DNA of 64,000 nucleotides, from the NCBI GenBank assembly GCA_027627225.1, contig CM051029.1, positions 18,219,656 through 18,283,655 on the forward strand, given 5' to 3'. Both the position numbers and the translations under genes were made by a program. This document shows, piece by piece, positions 1-10,900 of the stretch (the first letter of the stretch is position 1; every line of letters starts with the position of its first letter). The DNA is from Congeria kusceri (lineage: Eukaryota > Mollusca > Bivalvia > Myida > Dreissenidae). Under the pieces are notes generated by a model. It saw only the letters and a program-made list of their open reading frames with translations, had not been told where the DNA came from and did not search any database.

Positions 1-342
1 TGTAAATGACCCGATTCGATTGTCGATACGAGAAAAATTTTTGATCAGATTCTCTTAATATATTTATTGATAATTTGTCAGAAAAGCAGTCTGCAATTAA
101 TCTGTTAAACTTCATCAGCATATTATCGAACCCCATCATACAGTCAAACAAAGAAATGAACAAAATACCTTCGTGAATGCTGCCCTCAAAGTCTGTGAGG
201 CGGCCAAATCTTTTTTCTCCAACTATAATAATGTATTCAACGTATTTCCATTTATATACATATTACCTGCATCACATACTTCATACGAAACACATGCATA
301 TATCTAACAAGATTGGCAGTAAAGTAAGAAATAAACAATTAT

Positions 343-691
343 CAGGGATTTTTTTCACCACTTTGGGAATATCACCTTTACCAGTGAAATTGGGAATTTT
401 AGCATCAATTAACCAAAAAACTGGGAAAAATTAGAATTATTTGATTAATACAACTGGAATAATTATTGATAAACTACATCAAATACATCTAAACAGAAAC
501 GAATCAGTAAAACAGTTATTACCACTTCAACCGTCTTTATTTCTACACTGAACACCCCTTATTTCCAAACCTCTGAAAGTCAAACTATTAATTGGGATTT
601 TTTGAACTCCATGGATTTGGGGAAAAAAAAGAGATACTTTTTGCCATTATGACTCCATAATGGCTATACGATTGGCCAAAAAAAGCCCTGC
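343..691. mobile_element. Short non-autonomous DNA element, CAGGG...CCCTG termini
   Basis: The left end is CAGGGATTTTTTTCACC and the right end AAAAAAAGCCCTG. The interior (TGGGAATTTTAGCATCAATT, TGGCTATA) is shared with the copy at 35484-35830. The termini are hAT-like. Confidence 0.65.
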
Positions 692-793
692 ATTATTAGC
701 CATTTTTATTATATTAATTCTAAAACAATATTACAATTAAAATATGCAAGCTTATCAGATTGGGCCAGTAAAATCCAAACCTGAATATCTCTG

Positions 794-3110
794 AAACAAG
801 AGGGCCCTAGGACGCTCACCTGAGACCTTGTGACCCAATTGGAATTTACATCCTCCAGGCGTGGCTAATTTTTATCCCAGGGGCATAATATGAACAATCT
901 TGAACAAACCACTGGGCCTTGCAGTTTCAGGTAAAGATTTTTAAAGTAACTTTGCTATTTAAGTCTATATATAGCATGTGATCCCTCGGGGTGCCACCAG
1001 ATCTGACCCCAGAGGCATAATTCGAACAATCTTTGGAGAGGACCACTATGCAATGTTACGTACCAAATATAGGAAAGCTGTGGGCCTTGCCGTTTCAGAG
1101 GAGAAGATTTTAAGTCATTTTGCTATTTGAGTCTATATAAAACATGTGACCCCCGGGGCGTGACCAGATTTGACCGCAGAGGCATAATTTGAACAATATT
1201 AGTAGAGGACCACCATATGGATGTTACATACCAAATATAAAACCTCTGAGCCTTGCGGTTTCCGAGGAGAAGAAATTTAAAAGTCATTTTGCTATTTAAG
1301 TCTATATAAACCATGTGACCCCTAAAGTGTGGTCAGTGTTGACCCATGGGGCATAATTTGAACAATCTTTGTAGAGGACCACTTAAGGATGTTACATACC
1401 AAATAAGAAACCTCTGGGCCTTGCGGTTTAAGAGGAGATGATTTTTAAAGACATTTTGCTATTGAAGTTGATATAAACCATGTGACCCCCGAGGCATGAC
1501 CACATTTGACCCCACGAGCATAATTTGAACAATCTTTGTAGAGGACTACTATATGATGTTACATACCAAATAAGAAACCTCTGGGCCTAGTGGTTTCTGA
1601 GGAAAAGATTTTTAAAGTAATTTTGCTATGTAACTCTATATAAATAATGTGACCCCTGGGGCGTGGCCAGTTTTAACCCCAGGGGCATCATTTGAACAAT
1701 ATTTGTAGAGAACCACTATAGATGTTACATAACAAATATGAAACCTCTGGGCCTTGCTGTTTCAGAGAAGAAGATTTTTAAAGACATTTTGCTATTTAAG
1801 TTTATATAAACCATGTGACCCCCAGGGGGGGGGGGGGGCCAGTTTTGACCCCAGGGGCACAATTTGAACAATCTTTGTAGAGGACCACTATAGGATGTTA
1901 CATACCAAATATGAAACCTCTGGGCCTTGTGGTTTCAGAGGGGATGATTTTTAAAGTCATTTTGCTATATATTCTATGTAAACCATATGACCTCCGGGGA
2001 GTGGCCAGCTTTGACCCCAGGGGCATAATTTGAACAATCTTTGAAGAGGACCACTATAGGATGTTACATACCAAATATGAAACTTCTGGGCCTTGTGGTT
2101 TCAGAGGAGAAGATTTTTAAAGTCATTTTGCTACATATTCTATATAAACCATGTGACCCCCAGGGGGGGGGGGGCCAGTTTTGACCCCAGGGGCACAATT
2201 TGAACAATCTTTGTAGAGGACCACTATAGGATGTTACATACCAAATATGAAACCTCTGGGCCTTGTGGTTTCAGAGGGGATGATTTTTAAAGTCATTTTG
2301 CTATATATTCTATGTAAACCATATGACCTCCGGGGAGTGGCCAGCTTTGACCCCAGGGGCATAATTTGAACAATCTTTGAAGAGGACCACTATAGGATGT
2401 TACATACCAAATATGAAACTTCTGGGCCTTGTGGTTTCAGAGGAGAAGATTTTTAAAGTCATTTTGCTACATATTCTATATAAACCATGTGACCCCCGGG
2501 GCGTGGCCTGTTTTGACCCCGAGGGTATAATTTGAAAAAACTTTGTAAAGGACCACTAAAGGATGTTACATACCAGATATGAAACCTCTGGGCCTTGCGA
2601 TTTCAGAGGAGATTTTTAAATTCATTTTGCTATATGTTCTATATAAACCATGTGACCCCCAGGGTGTGGCCAGTACTGACCCCATGGACATAATTTGAAC
2701 AATCTTTGTAGAGGACCACTATAGGATGTAACATCATGTTACATACCAAATATGAAACCTCTGGGCCTTGTGGTTTCAGAGAAGAAGATTTTTATAGTCA
2801 TTTTGCTATATATTCCATATGTGAACCCAAGGGCGTAGCCCACTTTGACCCTAGGGGCATAATTTGAACAATCTTTATAGAGGACCACTATAGGCTTTTA
2901 CATACCAAATATGAAACCTCTGGGCCTTGTGGGTTCAGAGAAGAAGATTTTTTAAGTCATTTTGCTATATATTCTATATAAACCATGTGACCCCCAGGGC
3001 CAGTTCTGACCCCATTTAAATAAAAAGTTGACGACCCACGCACGCACGCACGACGTACAACGGGCGATCACAAATGCTCACCATGAGCACTTTGTGCTCA
3101 GGTGAGCTAA
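794..3110 (+). mobile_element. Element with internal 166-171 bp tandem units and a terminal hairpin, copy 1
   Basis: The left end is AACAAGAGGGCCCTAGGACG then CTCACCTGAG. The right end is a near-perfect hairpin at 3076-3107 (GCTCACCATGAGCAC, TTT, GTGCTCAGGTGAGC) followed by CTAA. In between are about 13 diverged units with GACCCCAGGGGCATAATTTG, AACAATCTTTGTAGAGGACC and GGATGTTACATACCAAATAT. Other copies lie at 11160-13128, 23613-25334 and 46511-47330. Confidence 0.85.
1806..2477 (+). repeat. Recent 336-bp tandem duplication (two-unit block)
   Basis: The block 1806-2141 is repeated almost exactly at 2142-2477, with the same private variants: CATATGACCTCCGGGGAG, GGGGATGATTTTTAAAG and GCTACATATTC. 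Each block starts with a poly-G run (14 G and 12 G). Confidence 0.85.
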
Positions 3111-4997
3111 TAAAAAATACACAGGTACCATGAATGATGGAGAGATCACAAGATATAAAAATGTACCCTTTCAAATAGTGGCGAGAGAACAACATCCACA
3201 ATCATCTTGGCATACAGGGCCTTGCTACCGTCTGAGTGAGCCATTGGGATGGATGGTAGAGGCTTCAACTGATTTGTATTTGTTTCAAGGGTCTCTGAAA
3301 TAGATTGCCAGTAAAAGATACTCATCACATTCATGGTAGGTAATAAAAAATACCAGACGAATTGGGAAAATTAGCATGGTTTTTAACCAAATTGGGAATT
3401 GATTCACTTTCAGCAAAAAGTGCCAAAACTTATTGGAAAACAATAAGTTACAATAAATAAACTCTAAAACAACTTTTTCATGGATTCTTTCAGTTGTACT
3501 TGTGTTTCCAGGATATAAAATAAAAGTTAAATATAGTTTCATACATCAAATTACAAGCAAACTTTAAATTAGTTACTGAAATTATCCAACTGTTAAATTA
3601 AAGACTATTTTAGTTATTCAACGAGGTGAATTGTCACAGGTCAAAATGTTTCGCGGCGAAACACCCATCCATGATCAATCCATACCATCCTGGTATTAAA
3701 TAACGTAGGGCAAAACATCCAGGTACTTTTCGTGTAAGGAATACTAATTTTAAAACTCATCCAGTACATTCACTGTTTCCAAAATTACAAAGGGAATTAC
3801 ATACACCACACCCAGCCAATGTTTACAATTCTTATCAAACATTTTTGTCGCCGAAATTTTCTGTCATTTCAGGTGACATAACATTCCCATTTTACAGCTC
3901 CAAATTGATATTAAAATTATATTAATACCACGACACATGTTAAAGACAGTATAAATTATCATACAGTAGATGATCATGCTCTGGAAACCATTTAATTTGC
4001 CTAAAAATTCGACGTTTCTTCTGAAGTTTTGTTTTTCTCTTCCTGAACATTCGCCTCCTTCGTTAAGAGCTGTTCGTACCCAAACTCGAACCATTTATTC
4101 GCCCCTCATTCGAACCAACTGCTGCAGACATCAAGGGTAAATTCAGGTGAAATCGATCAAAGGAAGATACGTTGAATTTGTATGCATACAAATGTTTTAA
4201 ATTATGTATCATGGTATTTTTCAATTGAAATATGCTAACTCAAGCTGCAGAACAAATAAAGGCGATTATTTCATGTAAAATCAACATAAATTAGCGATAA
4301 CAGAGGATTTTTTTAATTAAGAAAAACCTATAAAATTATATACCATTTTAAAGGTTATTCTTTTAGAAAAACAAAACTGCAAATGAAATTACTGTATCTT
4401 GAAAAATAACAAAGTTATGTATATCTAAAGAAGGTAACCCCCACATTTCGTTCTGTCAAATATGTAAATTCCGTCAATAATACACCTGGCAATAATTTCA
4501 GGCAGTTAAACAGGTTCAAAGTAATCGTTTCATGTCACTTTATGCTTTATCTAAAGAAGGTTTTCGTTCTGTCAAATATGTAAATTCCGTCAATAATACA
4601 CGTCACCTGGCAATAATTTCAGGCAGTTAAACAGGTTCAAAGTAATCTTTTCATGTCACTTCATGCTTTGTTAAGTAAATACTTCACATATGTTCACTGT
4701 CTTACATACATGGTGACTTATAAAAGACAACAAATCATTATAAATGGAATGAGTATTAAAGCCAAATGCTGGACTGAATCTGGGTAAGACAATGTCTCTA
4801 GTACTGTGTAAAAAACATTTGGCATTTACAAACTGCAAGTAAAAGATGTTATATACATTTATAAAGCTCAGTTATTTTTGTCAGGAGCATAACTCTTAAG
4901 ACTATGAAAAATGATAAATGATAAAATCAAAAAGTACAACTACAAGTTATCATGGTAGCTGCAACATTACAACTCCCAGCTATATCACCATCGGGCG
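3111..4997. other. Gene-free stretch with transposon debris
   Basis: No coding exon is recognised. 3340-3420 resembles the AT-rich interior of the 343-691 element (AATTGGGAAAATTAGCA). 4427-4668 holds a two-copy 115-bp tandem duplication (TTCGTTCTGTCAAATATGTA at 4448 and 4563). The rest is AT-rich without visible structure. Confidence 0.6.
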
Positions 4998-5300
4998 CAG
5001 GGTAAGACGTGACACCGGATATTGGCCCATTATCGAGCCAAAATAGAGCAGGTTAACTACACAAACGGTAAGTTTTATGCCGATTTAAAATAATGTGTTG
5101 ATAATATGCTATAAACAGGTGCTTATGTAGACTGCCAAATAAATTTGGAAGACACTTGTGTAATTGCTATGACCATGTTGTAGATGAACAGTACACTGAA
5201 AAATTGTCGGTCCTCGCTTGTTTCAGTCAATTATTTAATATTTTAAACATGTATATAAAAATGTGAATCGAGCGATTGTTTACATATGCTATAATGAACA
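4998..5300 (+). promoter_or_regulatory. Promoter-like segment, left arm of an inverted pair
   Basis: It begins CAGGGTAAGACGTGACACCG, continues GATATTGGCCCATTATCGAG, and carries a strong donor ACG|GTAAGT at about 5068. CRE-like (ACGTGAC), ETS-like (CCGGAT) and CCAAT-box (ATTGG) words are all in the first 40 bases. The same order occurs in reverse complement at 8500-8825. It could be an upstream untranslated exon with its promoter; the alternative is a transposon terminus. Confidence 0.4.
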
Positions 5301-5323
5301 CATGTTCCAAGTTCCAGTAGTTT

Positions 5324-7280
5324 TGATTAATAAACAGCTGAGATATGGACTGCAAAATTATTGTGACAGGTGTACTGGGGATTGATTCATTCAGTTGCTC
5401 GTGTATGGGGTATTGCAGGCTACTGTACTGAGTATTGTTTACTAATAAATGGCCGAGATATGGACTGCAATATTATTGTGACAGGTGTACTGGGGATTGA
5501 TTCATTCAGTTGCTCGTGTACGGGGTATTGCAGGCTACTGTACTGAGTATTGTTTACTAATAAATGGCTGAGATATGGACTGCAATATTATTGTGACAGG
5601 TGTACTGGGGATTGATTTATTCAGTTGCTCGTGTACGGGGTATTGCAGGCTACTGTACTAAGTATTGTTTACTAATAAATGGCCGAGATATGGACTGCAA
5701 AATTATTGTGACAGGTGTACTGGGGATTGATTTATTCAGTTGCTCATGTACGGGGTATTGCAGGCTACTGTACTGAGTATTGTTTACTAATAAATGGCCG
5801 AGATATGGACTGCAATATTATTGTGACAGGTGTACTGGGGATTGATTCATTCAGTTGCTCGTGTATGGGGTATTGCTGGCTACTGTACTGAGTATTGTTT
5901 ACTAATAAATGGCCGAGATATGGACTGCAATATTATTGTGACAGGTGTACTGGGGATTGATTCATTCACTTGCTCGTGTACGGGGTATTGCAGGCTACTG
6001 TACTGAGTATTGTTTACTATTAAATGGCTGAGATATGGACTGCAATATTATTGTGACAGGTGTACTGGGGATTGATTTATTCAGTTCCTCATGTATGGGG
6101 TATTGCAGGCTACTGTACTGAGTATTGTTTACTAATAAATGGCCGAGATATGGACTGCAATATTATTGTGACAGGTGTACTGGGGATTGATTTATTCAGT
6201 TGCTCGTGTACGGGGTATTGCAGGCTACTGTACTGAGTATTGTTTACTAATAAATGGCCGAGATATGGACTGCAATATTATTGTGACAGGTGTACTGGGG
6301 ATTGATTTATTCAGTTGCTCGTGTACGGGGTATTGCAGGCTACTGTACTAAGTATTGTTTACTAATAAATGGCCGAGATATGGACTGCAATATTATTGTG
6401 ACAGGTGTACTGGGGATTGATTTATTCAGTTGCTCGTGTACGGGGTATTGCAGGCTACTGTACTGAGTATTGTTTACTAATAAATGGCCGAGATATGGAC
6501 TGCAATATTATTGTGACAGGTGTACTGGGGATTGATTTATTCAGTTGCTCATGTATGGGGTATTGCAGGCTACTGTACTAAGTATTGTTTACTAATAAAC
6601 AGCTGAGATATGGACTGCAATATTATTGTGACAGGTGTACTGGGGATTGATTCATTCAGTTGCTCGTGTACGGGGTATTGCAGGCTACTGTACTGAGTAT
6701 TGTTTACTAATAAGTGGCTGAGATATGGACTGCAATATTATTGTGACAGGTGTACTGGGGATTGATTTATTCAGTTGCTCGTGTACGGGGTATTGCAGGC
6801 TACTGTACTGAGTATTGTTTACTAATAAATGGCCGAGATATGGACTGCAATATTATTGTGACAGGTGTACTGGGGATTGATTTATTCAGTTGCTCGTGTA
6901 CGGGGTATTGCAGGCTACTGTACTAAGTATTGTTTACTAATAAATGGCCGAGATATGGACTGCAATATTATTGTGACAGGTGTACTGGGGATTGATTTAT
7001 TCAGTTGCTCGTGTACGGGGTATTGCAGGCTACTGTACTGAGTATTGTTTACTAATAAATGGCTGAGATATGGACTGCAATATTATTGTGACAGGTGTAC
7101 TGGGGATTGATTTATTCAGTTGCTCGTGTACGGGGTATTGCAGGCTACTGTACTGAGTATTGTTTACTAATACATGGCCGAGATATGGACTGCAATATTA
7201 CTGTGACGGGTGTACTGGGGATTGATTTATTCAGTTGCTCGTGTACGGGGTATTGCAGGCTACTGTACTGAGTATTGTTC
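5324..7280 (+). repeat. 115-bp tandem array, about 17 copies
   Basis: The unit runs ATTGTTTACTAATAAATGGC, CGAGATATGGACTGCAATAT, TATTGTGACAGGTGTACTGG and on to GCAGGCTACTGTACTGAGT. Copies differ by few substitutions, which suggests recent expansion or homogenisation. The array lies between the two inverted arms and 650 bp upstream of candidate exon 1. Confidence 0.95.
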
Positions 7281-7928
7281 TCATCGGTGTAAGTCAGCCG
7301 GGGTATGATGGCGTCTATTTTGGTAGTTACACCTTAGTTTGACATACTTAAATAGCGTTTGGTGTACGAGCACTTCATTTGTCGTTTGAATTGCTTTACA
7401 CATTATAGTGTATATAGCTAATTGTGTGACTTTTGCCTGTCTTTTGTTCATTGGTATGTTGTTTTAACAGTTTGCATAAGCCGATAAATGCTATGACGTA
7501 AATATGCTCATGTACTCAGTAAGGGGTTTATCGACAAAACATTTCATTGCTCGCTAAAACCCAAAATACGATCAAGCTTGAATGATAAGTACTCAGTTTA
7601 TGCTACATGTAGGTTCCCACTATTATTCGTAGCTGATCGTTGTATTTGGCTCAGCGACACTACCTCCAAAGAAAATCAAACATGATATTGGACATTTTTT
7701 ACATTAACCGTGCAAATATAAGTTGATATTGCACAGGACGTTGTTTTGTACAAAGATGACGTCATAATACGCTGTCATTTGCAAACGACTATGTCAAAAC
7801 GTTAGCTCCGATTATATTTGTGATGCTATGTTCAGTGGATATTATTATATCTTTTTTATTTGTGTTTGATTAAATGCACAGATAATCGACATCGCTGAAT
7901 GTTATTTTCATTTACCTTTTCTGTAGCG

Positions 7929-7974
7929 ATGGTGAATTCGAATAATAAAAGTGCCTCTGAGACAAAACCTAAAA
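7929..7974 (+). CDS. Homocysteine S-methyltransferase exon 1 (candidate start exon)
   Basis: This candidate first coding exon begins ATGGTG and encodes 15 residues rich in Asn, Ser and Lys, plus one base of the next codon. It ends at AAAA|GTGAGT, a good donor. The one leftover base plus CC at the start of exon 2 gives ACC (Thr) and keeps the frame open into LKMSITLLDGG. The peptide is outside the conserved domain, so it is not supported by homology. It lies between the two arms of the inverted promoter-like repeat (4998-5300 and 8500-8825). Alternative: exon 1 is untranslated and translation starts at the ATG at 9357. Confidence 0.55.
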
Positions 7975-10900
7975 GTGAGTTAAGATAAGCATTTAATTTA
8001 CTTGATTTACTTGTCTTTTTGTTTACATATAATTATTAAAACATAATATTGTATTTTAGTAACAATTCCATCAGCTGTCGTTTATTTTATTAGTCATATA
8101 ATAAAACAAGTAGATCTATGGACTTTAAAGCTGTGCAATATCATGTTTGTCGCCTCGTTCAATATGGATTTTGCACCATCACGCGATATTGAAGTCCATA
8201 TTTGTATAATATTAATCGATTCTACTATTATTATTGTATAATATATTGTATGTATCGATAAAGCTTTGGAAAATTGCTATTTTATTTAGTGAAAGTTAGG
8301 TATTTATGGTATAAATCATCAAAAACGGTAATGGCTCTTTGCGCTATACCCAGTACACTAAATATTGATACAATGCAATACTCTGTACACGAGCATGCAA
8401 TACTCAGTACACGAGTTGGCATTGTTTAAATAGTAGAACTTACTTAATACGCAACAAAAGTTGCTGACAATTCAGGAAATGTGCCTTATAGTATTCGTAA
8501 ACAATCGCTCGATTCACATTTTTCTTAACAGGTTTAAACTCATCAATAATTGAAAGAAACAAAGGAGGAGCTGCATTTTTTCAGCGAGCAGTTTACGTTT
8601 ATTTACTGACTATTCACTGTTCATCTATTATATCGGTTAAAGTAAGTATATGACGGTCTTTGCAATTTAGTTGGCAGTCTAGGTCAGCACATTCAAGTAT
8701 AAAATTGTGAACAGAATACTTGAAATCGGTCTTTTACTTACCGTTGTTGGAGCTGTTTTCTATGTCGATGCTCTATTTTGGCTCGATAATTGGCCAATAT
8801 CCGGTGTCACGTCTTACCCAGTGCCCTCGGGGTCCCAGCGACTTATTTAACAACTCTAACTCTACAATATTAGCAACTGCGCCTTAATTAATAATCATAT
8901 AAGTTAAATGTCGCAGCATGAGAAAAATGTGCAGGGAGTCTGGGACTGGAACTCGGGACCCATTCACTTACAGGGCGAGCGTTCTCCCGACTGAACTAAC
9001 CGGGCTGCCAACCCTCTCCCCTTTCGTACCAAGTTCATGCCAGGACATACACCCTGGCTAAACATGAATTTGTCCTCAAATTCAAGGGCCCTCTGAGCGT
9101 AATATCACAATCCCAAGCTCACACAGGGTGCCCATAGTCACAGTCTTGGTGAGAAAATTGTGCAGCCAGTCCAGGACTTAAACCAGGGACCTCTCACTTA
9201 CAACTACACTTGCGAGCGCTCTCCTGTCTGAACTAACCCGTTACCACACAACCTCTCCCAAGTTCATGCCGTGCATTATTTTCAGGAGGTAAATTCTGCA
9301 GTCTCCCATGTTGTAACTCACCATTTTTTTTTTTTTTTTATCTGACAGCCTTGAAGATGAGCATCACTCTCCTAGATGGAGGAACGGCTACGGAGCTTGT
9401 TAGAATGGGATATCTTGCAATAGATGTAAGTCTGAGGTTTTAATGGCGCGAAGTTGTTAGACTCGAATATCCTGCTATAGATGTAAGCCTGAGGTTTTAA
9501 AGGCCCATTATGAACTTGTTAGACTCATTTATCCTGCTATAGATGTAAGCCTGAGGTTTGAAAGGCCCATTATGACCTTGTTAGACTCAGATATCCTGCT
9601 ATAGATGTAAGCCTGAGGTTTGAAAGGCCCATTGTGAACTTGTTAGACTCGGATATCCTGCTATAGATGTAAGCCTGAGGTTTGAAAGGCCCGTTGTGAA
9701 CTTGTTAGACTTAGATATCCTGCTATAGATGTAAGCCTGAGGTTTGAAAGGCCCATTGTGAACTTGTTAGACTCCGATATCCTGCTAAAGATGTAAGCCT
9801 GAGGTTTTAAAGGCCCATTGTGAACTTGTTAGACTCAGATATCCTGCTAAAGATGTAAGCCTGAGGTTTTAAAGGCCCATTGTGAACTTGTTAGACTCAG
9901 ATATCCTGCTATAGATGTAAGCCTGCAATGTAAAAGGCCCATTGTGAACTTGTTAGACTTGGAAATCCTGCTATAGATGTAAGCCTGAGGTTTTAAAGGC
10001 CCATTGTGAACTTGTTAGACTCAGATATCCTGCTATACATGTAAGCCTGCGATGTTAAAGGCCCATTGTGAACTTGTTAGACTCGGATATCCTGCTATAG
10101 ATGTAAGCCTGAGGTTTTAAAGGCCCTTTGTGAACTTGTTAGACTCGGATATCCTGCTATAGATGTAAGCCTGAGGTTTTAAAGGCCCACTGTGAACTTG
10201 TTAGACTCAGATATCCTGCTATTGATGTAAGCCTTAGATTTTAAAGGCCCATTGTGAACTTGTTAGACTCGGATATCCTGCTATAGATGTAAGCCTGAGG
10301 TTTTAAAGGCCCATTGTGAACCTGTTAGACTGGCATATCCTGCTATTGATGTACGCCTAAGATTTTAAAGGCCCATTGTGAACTTGTTAGACTCGGATAT
10401 CATGCTATAGATGTAAGCCTGAGGTTTTAAAGGCCCATTGTGAACTTGTTAGGCTGGCATATCCTGCTATTGATGTACGCCTAAGATTTTAAAGGCCCAT
10501 TGTCAACTTTTTAGACTGGGATATCCTGCTATAGATGTAAGCCTGAGGTTTTTAAGTTCCATTGTGAACTTGGTCGATTTGGATATCCTGCTATAGATGT
10601 AAGCCTGCAGTTTTAAAGGCCCATTGTGAACTTGTTTGACTGGGATATCCTGCTATAGATGTATGTCTGAGGTTTTAAAGGCCCACTGTGAACTTGTTAG
10701 ACTCGGATATCCTGCTATAGATGTAAGCCTAAGGTTTTATAGGCCCATTGTGTGATATAGATTCTTTGTTGTTGTTTAGAAAATATAAATGTATTTTATT
10801 TACGTCCTTATGGAACAACTATTGAGTTTCTCTCATTTATCCACTGAAAACAAAAATACATCACTAAAGTCTAGGGGGACGTTCTACATTAGGCCAAAAA

